From Pycnopodia helianthoides (taxonomy: Eukaryota; Echinodermata; Asteroidea; Forcipulatida; Asteriidae): 64,000 nucleotides of DNA. The notes below the pieces were generated by a model, which worked only from the letters and a program-made list of their open reading frames with translations, made no database searches and was not told the origin of the DNA. This document shows positions 12,801-20,700 of the stretch, piece after piece; the first letter of the stretch is position 1, and each line of letters opens with the position of its first letter. Location: contig CM063249.1 in assembly GCA_032158295.1 (NCBI GenBank), positions 3,115,195 through 3,179,194 on the forward strand. Reading direction: 5' to 3'. The translations under genes were made by a program, and so were the position numbers.

Positions 12801-14619
12801 CTGGGGAAACATCTAGATGAAATAGGGACAAATGTGAGGATAGATCTGTTACAGAAGGAACAGCGAGGATCCTGAGAAAGACCCTTGAGATCCTGAGAAA
12901 GACCCTTAAGATCTAAGACTAAGGGACGTAGCCCGACTCGAGGAGTTACCGGGCACAAAGGAAAATGTGATCTTTCTTTGGCATGCTGTGATAAAATAAA
13001 ATAACAATAATACTAGCAACAATAATAAAATGTCACTTGAATTACCTATCCATCAACTAACCCACTTTGGGTGAAGGCAAAGTTTTCAACTGGTAGGGTT
13101 GTCGAGGACACACTTTTTTCAAGTTCAATTAAAAACTAAAGTCTATCTTAACCTTATAATGTCTTGATAATAATAGAAATATGACTCGAATTGTTTGCCG
13201 TCAAATTCTTAGGTAGATCATGGTGAATTTATTTGTTCATTTATTTATTTAGCTATTTATTTTTTACTCTGGGTATTGGATAATCCCTTCAATCAGATTG
13301 AACTAATGTAGGCCTACCATACAATTTGTGGAATTTAAATATTACTTTCTTTTATTTAATGTTGGGTTTGTTTCTCATCTGGTTTCTTAAGTTTTAGAAA
13401 TACAATTTTTTCTGCAAAAGAAGAAGTACGTTTTAAGGTTAACCTTTTCAAAATTGAAAAATGAGTAAATCAAGAATTAGCTGTTGTATAGTGTTGCTAA
13501 ATGCTGTAAATGCAAACACAAAAGGTCCTGCTGCATAAGGCAAATGGTAGTCTGGGTTCAAGCGGCTTGTGAACTGAAAGACAGTCTTATCTGCAGAATG
13601 CAGTTTAAAGCACATGTGTACAACATCAGAAATTTTCAAAGACTAGTATCCGCACTTTACGTGACCCAACATATACATGAAATAACAAGCCTGTGAAATT
13701 TTTAGCTCAATGGGTCAAGTCATGAGAAAAAGGTGAAAAACCTGATTATACGTTTTCAAACCTCGGGTTTTGGACACGCGCGATAAAGACTAACTGTTTT
13801 ACTCATTTCCTAGAAACTATAGCATTTCAAGCAAAACTATTTCAAGGGAAGTTTTCCACCATGACCATCTTTATACCACGTAAGTTAGATGCAAATCTGT
13901 GAACATTTATATTTTCAATCTTACCAATGTTGTACACAACCTTTCCTTTAATACTTTTTTTATTTTTATTAAATGGAACTTATTCAACATGACAATGTTA
14001 TACTAAATAATATATTTATTATGTTTTTTAGTGAGAGTGTTTGAATCAAGACAAGCAAAATAGAAATTATTGATGACCTAACTTACCCAGCAAGTTCTTT
14101 ATTAAAGGCGAAACGACAGTTCTACAAATAACCCCAAAATGTAATTTAGCATAGCCTACAAAACGTAAACATACAAAGGTCACTCAATCAAGTGTGAACA
14201 ACATGAAAACAGTGTGAAGAATCCCTTTTGACAAATCAAGGCCCATAATTTAAATTTGGCATCCAGCTGAATGCTTGAAGATCCTGAATAACGGTGGTAT
14301 CATTACATGCTCAGCATGCTCAGGATGACAACAACACAACTAAACAACAACAACAACAACAACAACATTTAATGAAATTGAAAATGTCACTGACAATGAC
14401 ATGATGATTTACAACGTTCAAATTTTGACTGCAAAATGTACTGTCTTTCATTATAAATTAAACACATTTCAGTACTTCTTTAAAACTAGTATCTACACTC
14501 AACATTATCTTCGGTAATAATTTACAGAAAAAGTTACGACACGAAATTACCTTTTTTGTCTCAAGTTTCAGCTCGCTTTTGTCTGCCATTGTGTTGTTCA
14601 TGTTCAAATCATCCGCCAT
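644..14619 (-). CDS. NFATC2IP: NFATC2IP (NIP45) ortholog, 8 coding exons
   Basis: Gene-level entry; coding exons are 14551-14619, 10830-10974, 10048-10180, 7658-7783, 6180-6381, 4067-4217, 2723-2828 and 644-811, read right to left. The protein is about 366 residues (human is about 419). The N-terminal half is basic and acidic, with a KKKRHTAKRRAKKPSKS stretch and a DSDDDE patch. Two SUMO-like domains follow: the first starts near residue 208 (ITVKVRSKSGLHRY) and ends ADIIG/DCVIVI; the second starts VEVTLQGQEK and ends TIDVHVLR-stop, with the family's FDGETV loop. Known role of the family: Rad60/Esc2/NIP45 proteins act in nuclear SUMO pathways and genome maintenance, and the mammalian member also binds NFAT. 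All junctions are GT-AG and in phase, except that exon 7 is one base short, which breaks the frame between the two domains. The start ATG faces ANKFY1 across 162 bases. No clear poly(A) signal was found below 644. Confidence 0.88.
982..1150. mobile_element. Palindromic-end repeat P (GGGCCCAATTTCATAGAGC), copy 1
   Basis: Family P is about 190 bp. Its ends are inverted copies of GGGCCCAATTTCATAGAGCT followed by GCTTAAGCA, and the interior is also loosely symmetrical (GCTAAGCA, CTGGTATCC, GGTTACCAGCC). No coding capacity. This copy has the left end, while the right end has decayed. Confidence 0.75.
1277..1453. mobile_element. Repeat P, copy 2
   Basis: Both GGGCCC ends are present (left GGGCCCAATCTCATAGAGC, right GCTCTATGACATTGGGCCC). 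Confidence 0.85.
2723..2828 (-). CDS. NFATC2IP: NFATC2IP coding exon 7, frame broken
   Basis: A 106-base exon from a TTCGTAG acceptor to a TTAAGG/GTAAGA donor. Spliced from exon 6, the first codons read DCVIVIPPT, which fits the end of SUMO-like domain 1. The second half reads EAVEVTLQGQEKNSSMTTI in another frame, which fits the start of domain 2 and is in phase with exon 8. One extra base near the CCCCGGG run (2794-2800) would join the two. As written, the frame runs into a stop within the exon. Confidence 0.75.
2884..3294 (-). mobile_element. tRNA-derived SINE (family S1), copy 1
   Basis: On the minus strand the head GGCGTGTCATGGCCGATAAG and a GGTTCGAGTCTC B box resemble a leucine/serine-type tRNA. 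The body has GGGACGTAAAGCCGTAGGTC and GGGGTTCGCCCCGGTGTTCC. In NFATC2IP intron 6. Confidence 0.8.
3456..3619. mobile_element. Repeat P, copy 3 (diverged)
   Basis: GTGCCCAACTTTATAGAGTT to GGTAAGCAGCTTGATGG, cut on the right by the SINE at 3621. Confidence 0.65.
3621..4057 (+). mobile_element. tRNA-derived SINE (S1), copy 2, next to NFATC2IP exon 6 donor
   Basis: The head GGCGTGTCGTGGCCGAGCGG (A box) and GGTTCGAGTCC (B box) are intact. The body matches copy 1, and the tail GCGCTGTATAAGAAGC is followed by TAATTATTATTAA. It ends about 10 bases from the exon 6 donor. Confidence 0.85.
4067..4217 (-). CDS. NFATC2IP: NFATC2IP coding exon 6, rest of SUMO-like domain 1
   Basis: A 151-base exon encoding TDCFSTVIEDIADTEGAEKD through ESINLHIADIIG, the helix and final strands of the first SUMO-like domain. 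The acceptor border (CCCAG/ACTGATTGCTTCAG) is the first unit of a 66-bp tandem repeat running upstream of the exon to 4532. The donor (ATCG/GTAAGA) lies about 10 bases from the tail of a SINE. Confidence 0.87.
4203..4532. repeat. 66-bp tandem repeat, five units, over NFATC2IP exon 6 acceptor
   Basis: Units begin at 4203, 4269, 4335, 4401 and 4467, each starting GCTGAAGC(A/G)ATCAGTCTGG. The first unit contains the true exon 6 acceptor and 15 bases of exon. The other four each hold a near-identical acceptor-like CCCACCCAG/ACTGATCGCTTCAG on the minus strand. The copies are over 90% identical. Confidence 0.95.
4533..5382. other. NFATC2IP intron 5, unassigned part
   Basis: 850 bases with no recognised repeat or coding signal. 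Similar ends (GGAGCATGAACTCCAGTACC) recur around 24700 (GAACATGATTCCAGTACC), so part may be an old dispersed repeat. Confidence 0.35.
5383..5776 (-). mobile_element. TTAA MITE family A (394 bp), copy 1
   Basis: Ends TTAAAGGAACATTACAGAAT and its inverse, flanked by TTAA. The interior has a GCTCACTGAGCG palindrome and no coding capacity. This copy is reversed relative to the commoner orientation. It shares its right TTAA with a family B element. It sits in NFATC2IP intron 5. Confidence 0.85.
5773..6120 (+). mobile_element. TTAA MITE family B (about 345 bp), copy 1
   Basis: Ends TTAAAGGCCCTGTACACTAT and AAGTGTACAATACCTTTAA. The interior has a TATCGCGCGCGATAAT palindrome and TCATGCATATGTTGAATCAC. 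It shares its left TTAA with the family A copy at 5383-5776. Confidence 0.85.
6180..6381 (-). CDS. NFATC2IP: NFATC2IP coding exon 5, start of SUMO-like domain 1
   Basis: A 202-base exon from a TATCAG acceptor to a CCATG/GTAAGG donor. It encodes a linker (FSPINAFSPVDRTPGG) and then ITVKVRSKSGLHRYQLAM, which matches the first beta strands of the Rad60/NIP45 SUMO-like domain. It ends in phase 0. Confidence 0.88.
6531..6850 (+). mobile_element. tRNA-derived SINE (S1-like), copy 3
   Basis: The same tRNA-like head, GGCGTGTCGTGGCCGAGCGG to GTCATGACACTTGTGCC, joined to a different body (GTGAAGGGGGGTAACCCTGT, CCCGGGAGTAGGTGGCAACG). Confidence 0.7.
7280..7480 (+). repeat. Dispersed repeat I, copy 1
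   Basis: CAATCAGGGAGATTTTGTAC, CATCAGAACATGGAAAGATT and CAGAAACCAGGGAG match the inverted copy at 38540-38740. Confidence 0.65.
7489..7640. repeat. Dispersed repeat G, copy 1
   Basis: CAGGCCTGGAATTACAGCGG, CCTTGCCTCTGTTGCCCCTG and AAGATGAAATTCCAGGCCTG. It has inverted CAGGCCTGGAATT-like ends. Related copies lie at 7850-7960 and, inverted, at 11829-11998. Confidence 0.7.
7658..7783 (-). CDS. NFATC2IP: NFATC2IP coding exon 4
   Basis: A 126-base exon encoding TPTKTMPYVSLDSPCSPPPP and then SSHDRLTSNLLR. The serine/proline-rich stretch followed by a conserved-looking SNLLR end resembles the linker before the first SUMO-like domain. The acceptor (TTGTCAAG) has a weak pyrimidine tract; the donor is TTAG/GTAAAT. 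The phase matches both neighbours. Confidence 0.8.
7850..7960. repeat. Dispersed repeat G, copy 2 (truncated)
   Basis: Begins TGATTTCAGGCCTGGAATTA and matches the first 110 bases of copy 1. Confidence 0.7.
8204..8518 (+). mobile_element. TTAA MITE family A, copy 2, truncated
   Basis: The left end TTAAAGGAACATTACAGAAT is present. The copy stops at CAGGTTTGTCAGTTTATG, about 80 bases short of the expected right end. Confidence 0.85.
8786..9032. mobile_element. Repeat P, copy 4
   Basis: Both ends intact, 247 bp. The interior is the variant with GCTTAGCATGAAATTT and its inverse. Confidence 0.85.
9608..10001 (+). mobile_element. TTAA MITE family A, copy 3
   Basis: A full-length 394-bp copy with both inverted ends and TTAA at each side. 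It lies only 46 bases from the NFATC2IP exon 3 donor. Confidence 0.88.
10048..10180 (-). CDS. NFATC2IP: NFATC2IP coding exon 3
   Basis: A 133-base exon between a TTGCAG acceptor and an AAAG/GTACAA donor. It encodes EEELSTCSLRNKKKRH, then a run of basic residues and the acidic DSDDDEV patch. This is typical of the charged N-terminal half of NIP45-type proteins and probably contains nuclear localization signals. It joins exons 2 and 4 in phase. Confidence 0.82.
10299..10727. mobile_element. Inverted-repeat element with central palindrome (NFATC2IP intron 2)
   Basis: The outer ends GGGTCATTCCACCAAGTTG and CAACTTGGTGGAATGACCC are perfect inverses 430 bases apart. A central hairpin (GGATGTAACATGGACAC and its inverse, one mismatch) lies at 10505-10540. 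It looks like a MITE whose transposase family I cannot name. Confidence 0.75.
10830..10974 (-). CDS. NFATC2IP: NFATC2IP coding exon 2
   Basis: A 145-base exon encoding EDKAPKMKRAATKK through LPSLDDLQDS, a lysine/arginine-rich stretch followed by acidic residues. The donor is TCCG/GTAAGG. The acceptor (TATTATCAG) is preceded directly by an ATT microsatellite that belongs to the flank of an antisense retroelement, so its pyrimidine tract is unusual. Confidence 0.8.
10980..11035. repeat. TAA/AAT microsatellite
   Basis: Imperfect run of about 15 TAA units between NFATC2IP exon 2 and the retrotransposon tail. Confidence 0.9.
11041..11775 (+). mobile_element. 5'-truncated non-LTR retrotransposon with R2/NeSL-like endonuclease tail
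   Basis: An open frame of about 210 codons ends at 11676. It holds a CCHC knuckle (CRMCYKAEETVFHIVSEC), a KWYDHVPE segment, then RRPDVVVLDK and HLIDIAVPGD, which fits the PD-(D/E)xK restriction-like endonuclease of R2/NeSL-type elements, and VVVGALGTIPKALG and LLQKAALLGTARILRK at the end. The reverse transcriptase is missing. A 3' tail with CTACGGGACGTAGC runs to a TAA-rich end. Both flanks are TAA/AAT microsatellite. It lies antisense in NFATC2IP intron 1, touching the exon 2 acceptor. Confidence 0.8.
11829..11998. repeat. Dispersed repeat G, copy 3 (inverted)
   Basis: CAGGCCTGAAATTTCATCTT to TAATTCCTGGCCTG, the reverse orientation of copy 1. Confidence 0.68.
12743..13020 (+). mobile_element. 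Second, shorter copy of the same retrotransposon tail
   Basis: It starts at GGTGAAAGTGAAAGTAGTCC, directly after TAATAATAATAATAA, and matches the last 40 codons plus 3' tail of the 11041 copy. It has a short deletion (the AALLG region) and a 24-base duplication of GATCCTGAGAAAGACCCTTG. It ends in ATAA-rich sequence. Confidence 0.82.
13660..13950. mobile_element. Diverged TTAA MITE related to family B
   Basis: It contains AATAACAAGCCTGTGAAA, ACGCGCGATAAAGACTAA and CTTACCAATGTTGTACACAA, and ends TTTCCTTTAA. The layout is that of family B but the sequence has diverged. A matching fragment lies at 40925-41110 in ANKFY1 intron 18. Confidence 0.6.
14340..14367. repeat. CAA microsatellite
   Basis: About nine CAA units in NFATC2IP intron 1. 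Confidence 0.9.
14551..14619 (-). CDS. NFATC2IP: NFATC2IP coding exon 1
   Basis: This exon encodes 23 residues beginning MADDLNMNNT and ends in phase 0 at an AAG/GTAATT donor. The ATG lies within AACATGGCGGAT, which is also a YY1-like motif. A second in-frame ATG (codon 11) could serve as an alternative start. Homology cannot fix the start because the N terminus of this family is variable. Confidence 0.75.
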
Positions 14620-14624
14620 GTTTG
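14611..14624 (-). promoter_or_regulatory. YY1-like motif overlapping NFATC2IP start codon
   Basis: On the minus strand AACATGGCGGAT matches the AAnATGGCGG core of YY1 sites and contains the NFATC2IP start codon. Motifs of this kind near the first codon are common in promoters without a TATA box. Confidence 0.45.
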
Positions 14625-14781
14625 CTGTAGAACTAATAGTCTGAGACCGTGTCGAGTTACTCTGGAGTTCAATGCGTATTTATTATCCGAGTCTAACATT
14701 TTGACTCGGGTTACCGAACCTCCTATTAGACGTGTACTGTGTACAGCAGATTATGCGACGGTCACGTGGGAAGCTAGCAAA
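14620..14781. promoter_or_regulatory. Bidirectional promoter between NFATC2IP and ANKFY1
   Basis: Only 162 bases separate the two divergent start codons, so both 5' UTRs and the core promoter must fit here unless there are upstream noncoding exons. There is no clear TATA box. A CACGTG E-box in the context GTCACGTGGG lies at 14763-14768, 13 bases before the ANKFY1 ATG. Confidence 0.75.
14763..14768. promoter_or_regulatory. E-box CACGTG
   Basis: A palindromic E-box in the context GTCACGTGGG. It is close to the GTCACGTGAC (CLEAR) element bound by MiT/TFE factors at lysosomal and endosomal genes, which would suit an endosomal protein such as ANKFY1. The functional link is an inference. Confidence 0.5.
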
Positions 14782-14791
14782 ATGTCTGAAG
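14782..14791 (+). CDS. ANKFY1: ANKFY1 coding exon 1
   Basis: Only ten coding bases, MSE plus one base, before a GAAG/GTAAGA donor. Joined to exon 2 it gives MSEAEAEKLQRHL, which aligns with the start of the vertebrate protein. The exon is too short to be found by ORF length; homology and phase support it. Confidence 0.85.
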
Positions 14792-17700
14792 GTAAGAAGG
14801 GGTGTGATCTGTGTTTAGACGGCAAAAATCTTGATTTTTATCATCTTTTATCGTTATTGATTACTAGATTCATAAAACTTATTTCAAATTGAATAGCTTT
14901 TCTTTGATTGGAATGTACGTTTGTGGTTGAATTCATTAGATTTGTGTACATTTGTGTTGATGTTGAAATGATTGACAGATCGTATTTTCTTGTTGACATG
15001 ATCAGCGGCTGTGTGTTCACCACTACACCAGCACTCACGGCAACGTTTAGCCCACCTTGTTAATGTTGGGCTGTTATTATGGCTCTCTTTTAACATCGGT
15101 CTTATAACACTGACCGATGTTAACAGAGAGCCATAAGTTATGGCATATCACTAACAGCCCAACAAGGTGGACTAGGCAACACTTGACACTGTGAAAAAAG
15201 TGTGATACGCCATACGGGCAATGTTTTTTTGAGATCCAATCTAAAGATTTTTGATATGCTGGGTTTGCAGTCTCTAGTTGCTAGTCTTCTTCTACTGACT
15301 GGTGGGAAAGAACTGGGAAAAGATGAACAAATCCGAACGTCACATTTTCTCTCATTTAACATTTATGACTCAATTATCAATACACACTAAAAACTGTTTT
15401 GGGTCATACTCAGCAGCAGAACTCTGTGTTGTCTGTTTGGTGGGTGAGGTCAAGTCAATGTTTTTACTTGGGACCAAAATCATGAAAATTAGGTCAAATA
15501 GGGAACTGCACCTTTCTGATGCATTATGGGATCTGGATGCTGTGCGCATTCTACGGATTTGCACAATCTACATAATTGCTCACAATTGGATCTGGCAATG
15601 GTCAGACAGTGGGAGGGTTGACTGTGTACTTTGCCGAATCTGGATCGTGAATTGGTCAGACAGTGGGAGGGTTGACTGTGTACTGTATAGATGCATTCAC
15701 CACATGATATCATGTTGCAGGCTAGCATAGTCTATCATTCAAAACCACAGTGGATGATTGATATTAAGTGGTCAGAGAGTAGGAGGGTTGACTGTGTACT
15801 GTGTATGCATTCTCCAAATGATTTGATTTTGTAGACTGACATGCAAGAGTAACCACAGAGGAGGATTATCGATTGGTCAGACAGTAGGAGGGTTAATATT
15901 CTCTGCAAAGGAACCAAATCATGATCTAAAAGTGCAATAGACACAATCGGCGACCGGAGTCACTTGACTCATAATGGGTATAAAATGTAAACAAACCAAC
16001 CAAGCAACATGCAGTGTGCATAGAAAAGCGTGGCTGTGCCCCAGTGCTTCTGCCGTAAGGAAGGAAGCAGCCATGCATTTCCATGCACACTGCATGTTGC
16101 TTGCTTGGTATGTTTACATTTTACACCTATGAGTCGCGTTACTCCGGTCGCCGATTGTGTCTACTCACGGAAGACATTGAGCCAAAACTGTAGGTAGAGT
16201 GAATCAGATATAGAATGATTGAATTCATCCCATCTTTCGTATGCAAGTTCTTGAAATGTTTTCTTTTTATCTCTCCAACAGCGGAGGCAGAGAAGCTCCA
16301 ACGCCATCTTGACTTGCTCCGCCAGGAGTACGTCAAGCTGCAGAATCGTCTCGCCGAGGTAGAGCAGAAGTATAATGTAGCGACGGCCTTAGCCGGTGGA
16401 GGAGGAGCCAACAGCGAAGACAACTTTGTGTCCAGACTTCTCGGTACCATCGCGGATCTGTTCGACAAGGAACTCTACAGGTAAGACGCATCATCATGTC
16501 GGTTTTAAGGCCGTTGTCCAGTCTGCTCTGGGTTGGCCTGCTTTCTCCGTATGGCTTTCCTCCACTTGGCCCTGTCCATCGCATCCCTTGCATTGACTCC
16601 AAGCAGTTGCATGTCACGGAGCTCTGCCACATCTTGCGCGGTCGGCCAATGGGTGTGGGCCCACCCAAAATTATGTTGGTACACCTCGTCGTGTGCCCGG
16701 TAAAAGGACGTAACGAAAAGTTCCCGGTAAAAGGACGTAAGCAATTAATGTGCAAAATTGTGTCTCAAGAAAACTGAGTGCGGAAGTTTGATCGGTTTTC
16801 TGCCATTCATAAATAAATATAAGAAGGTTAAATTCTGTATGGGAATGAGAAAACATGTCTTTCGGGGGTAATTCTAGCAACAAAAATGTATCATTTATAC
16901 CACATTTTTTGTCAGAGGAGCCATTTTGTTGCTTACGCCCTTTCATTACTGAAAAACAGTACTTTGTGTGCCCGGTAAAAGGGCGTAGAGCCTTACGCCC
17001 TTCTACCAGGCACACAACGACCTCTTGACCCAGTTGACATCCTCCTTTTCTCTCCACATGACCAAACCACCTCAGCCGGTGCCTCCTCAATACGGTGCCG
17101 ATCCCCTCCCATTCCGACTCTCCTCCTGTATACCCCTGGGGTCAAATTTCATGAGGATGCTAAGCAGGAACTAATTGCTTAGTCCAATTTAATTGCTTAG
17201 CAGTTTTTTAGCAGGGCACCAGGCATTGGCAGTGTACGTTACGTGGTGTTTTTGTCTGATAACCCATTTCTGCTGAGCTGTTTTTTTATGTGCTTAGAAA
17301 GATATCTGTGCTAGTTAGCTTTAGTACAATGGACCAGGGCCCAATTTTATAAAGTTGCTTTTAAGCAGAGAATATTGCTCAACAAGTTTCTGCTAAGCAA
17401 AAATGAGCAGGGTACCAGTTACAGATGGACATGTGGAATGGTATTTTGGCTGGTATCTTTATTGTGGTGAAGCAGCTCTATGAAATGAGGCCAAGATCTC
17501 AATTTCACTGTAGCCCTTAAAGTAGCTGAGCAAAGTGTGACAACAATTGCTATGACTATTTTGACAATTAATCTTTAGATGAATCTTAGGGATTTGTGAA
17601 ATTAAGCCGAGGGCATAATTTCATAGAAGGTTAAAACAATTTTGCTCACCTATAAAAAGGTTACCAGCAAATTTGCAAGTTACTGAGTAGGATACTACTC

Positions 17701-20700
17701 TACTAGGCCATATCTGGATTGGCCACTACGGCTAAAACTATTAAAACTGCTGTGTCCGAATTGGCTGCTATGGCTATTGGCTACGACTTTTGCCAAGGAT
17801 GTTAAGGACGCCCTTAACTTTAATGCATGACATGACGATCCAGCTGTAGCCATAGCAGTAGCCATAGCCGTAGCCATAGCCATAGCTGTAGCCATAGCAG
17901 TAGCCATAGCTGTAGCTGCCAATTCGGACACAGCCATTTTAAAATTGTAATAGTTCCTTATTTCCACAGTAATACAGCGCAGATAAGAATTTGGTTTGTT
18001 GGTTTGGAACAGATTAGGGTCATACATGTAGATTGGTAAATACTCCAAAAGTTAATGACCATAAAAACTGACTTGGTGAGAAGCACTGCAGCTGTTGATA
18101 GTACAAACTATTTTGAGAAAGGATTCCCCTTCGAAGTAATATGGTTTGAATCTGAGAAACAATTCATGCGTGAATCATTTCTCAGATTTCTGAGGGTTGG
18201 TGTCTGTTAGCAAATGCTGTTGGTACCCGCTGTTGCCTCTTGTTAAAATACTGTGACAGTTTTTTTTGCTGTTTTCTCAGCAAGTAGATACTGTAACCAG
18301 CTGAAACTTTTCACATGATGTGACTCTTATTGTATCCTATACATGTAAATCAGCATTACGTTGACAAAAACCAATTTATTACCCAACATGTACCTTTGAA
18401 TTTGAACATTGCATTGCCACATGCAGTGTCATCCTCTGATATACAACACTGCAGCACTGTACAGGATTTGTTTGCATTAGGCCAAATAATAATATGTGTT
18501 TCCTATTACACTGACCCCAAATTTAGGGTAGGTAGGGACATAATAAAAAAAGAAATTTTGTTGAAATATTGTTTCGCTCCAAAACTTAGGGTAGGAACAA
18601 ATGTTAAAAATATTTTTGCCCTTTCACGTTAATTTCCTGTATTAATGAACATACCCTAAAAATTACACATGCATCCAGCCGGACGCCAGTAATATTAGCA
18701 TAACCTCCATTGCAAGCATAACCTCATGGCAGGCCTAGTGCAGTCTGACAGCGAACATTGCTCCAGAGGGTGCACCCAACTTCTGTTGTGCAATCTCGAG
18801 ATTGGGCAGCGCAATTAACAGATTGCGGGCTACGGGCTACCAACGAACCGGCCGCGGGCTTTCCATGCTGAGGGGGCAGGCACAGTCTATACAGCTGGCC
18901 TCCCTGTCGTGTGCTTGATACTAGTACTATAGTAGATCAACGACGTCAGGGAAGATTTTCTATTCTATTGGGCTGATTTTCTATTTTCTATATTTCAAAT
19001 GTAAAAGCCTTTTGAAAAATAGGAAACATGAAAGGAACATAACAGAATTGGTTTTTGCTAACAAAACAGTTGCTGGCAGTGTAAGCAATCTGGTAGGCCA
19101 TCTGGGTCACGAGAAAATAGTGAAAAACCGATTACACATTTGCATGAAATCATATAGATTCAACAAATGAATAAAACACTCACTGAGCGTAAAACTCCAA
19201 TCGGAAAATTACTTTATTCATTTCTCATCAAATATGGCGTTTCAGACAGAAATATTTCAAGGGATGTTTTCTACTATCATCATCATTAGACTGTTTAAGT
19301 TTTATGTTAATCTGTGATCAAAAGTATATTTTACAAGTTTTTTTCTTACCAATTCTGTAATGTTCCTGTAAATATACAAACCTTAAATCCTGCAGTATTT
19401 TTGTCACAAATTTAGGGAGTGGGATCGGGTTTGTTTTGTTTTATTTTGTTTATAAATGTCTAAAAACTCCATAGGGTCGGCGTGTTTTTCTAGGGAGGGT
19501 CAGGTAACCGGAAACACACATATTATTATGTATGGCCGTATTAGAAAGATGTCATTTTAATTGCTCCTGTCTTTAAAGACACTGGACACTATTGGTAATT
19601 GTCAAAGACCAGTCTTCTCACTTGGTGTATCTCAACATATGGATAAAATAATAAACCTGTAAAAGCTTGAGCTCAATTGGTCGTCGAAGTTGCGAGATAA
19701 CTATGAAAGAAAAAACACCCTTGTCACATGAAGTTGTGTGCTTTCAGATGGTTGATTTCGAGACCTCAAAATCTAATTCTGAGGTCTCGAAATCAAATTC
19801 GTGGAAAATTACTTCTTTCTCAAAAACTATGTCACTTCAGAGGGAGCCGTTTCTCGCAATGTTTTATACTGTCGACCTCTCCCCATTACTCGTTACCAAG
19901 TCAGGTTTTATGCTAATAATTATTTTGAGTAATTACCAATAGTGTCCACTGTCTTTAATCTGTTTGCAAGCTGCTGAGTAGGATATGTTGTCAACATTTA
20001 TTAAGGCCTTCCTGTCTTGTTCTGACTCATTTAATGAAAAAGCTCTTTCGTGGTCCATCTCTAGACTATTATATCTGATCTTCTGCATAAATAAATTCCT
20101 GTTTGTCCCCTTTCGTTCTGCCGGCCATTCCTTACTAACGCAAACTACTGTTTCTACAAAATTCTATGGTCGAAGAGCCGTCAAATTCATTGCACCTTCA
20201 TTATGGAATGACTTATCAGTTCATATTCGCCAAGCTGACTCTGTTCTGATTTTCAAGGGACTTTTCAAGGGTCACTCATTTGAATCTACATTTTTGTAAC
20301 CAGTCAGTGCGCAGCGTTCGGAAAAGTGCTTCCTTTCATTTGTAGCGTGTGCACGGCAGTCGCAGTTTTGCATATATAATGAGCTAGGAGGGCACATTTT
20401 CAAAAAATCATATCGTGAAAATTCAGCCATGTAAAAATACAAAAACGTAGTATTATGAACGAGGAATGCTTTATTGTAAAAATAAAAATCATGGAAGAAT
20501 TTTTAATTGTTCAGAATTGAGAAATTTTCGACTAGAAAAATTATCATCGTTGTACAAAAATAACGGTTTCCGAAAAAGTCCCTTTTCTAGCATTTAACGG
20601 AATTGTGCAGAAAAACTTGAATCATGGGTGTTTAGGTACATTATTAATCTACTCATATGCTATAGTCGTTTTTTCTGAAGCCACTCGAAACAGTCGGGGG

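Noticed and set aside
15302..15730. A 142-codon plus-strand ORF with WSDSGRVDCVL repeated
   Set aside because: The repeated peptide is simply the tandem unit of the piggyBac-like MITE read in frame.
19985..20299. An ORF as an independent small gene
   Set aside because: Its second half is the standard C terminus of a CR1/L2-type LINE; the first half is chance sequence.
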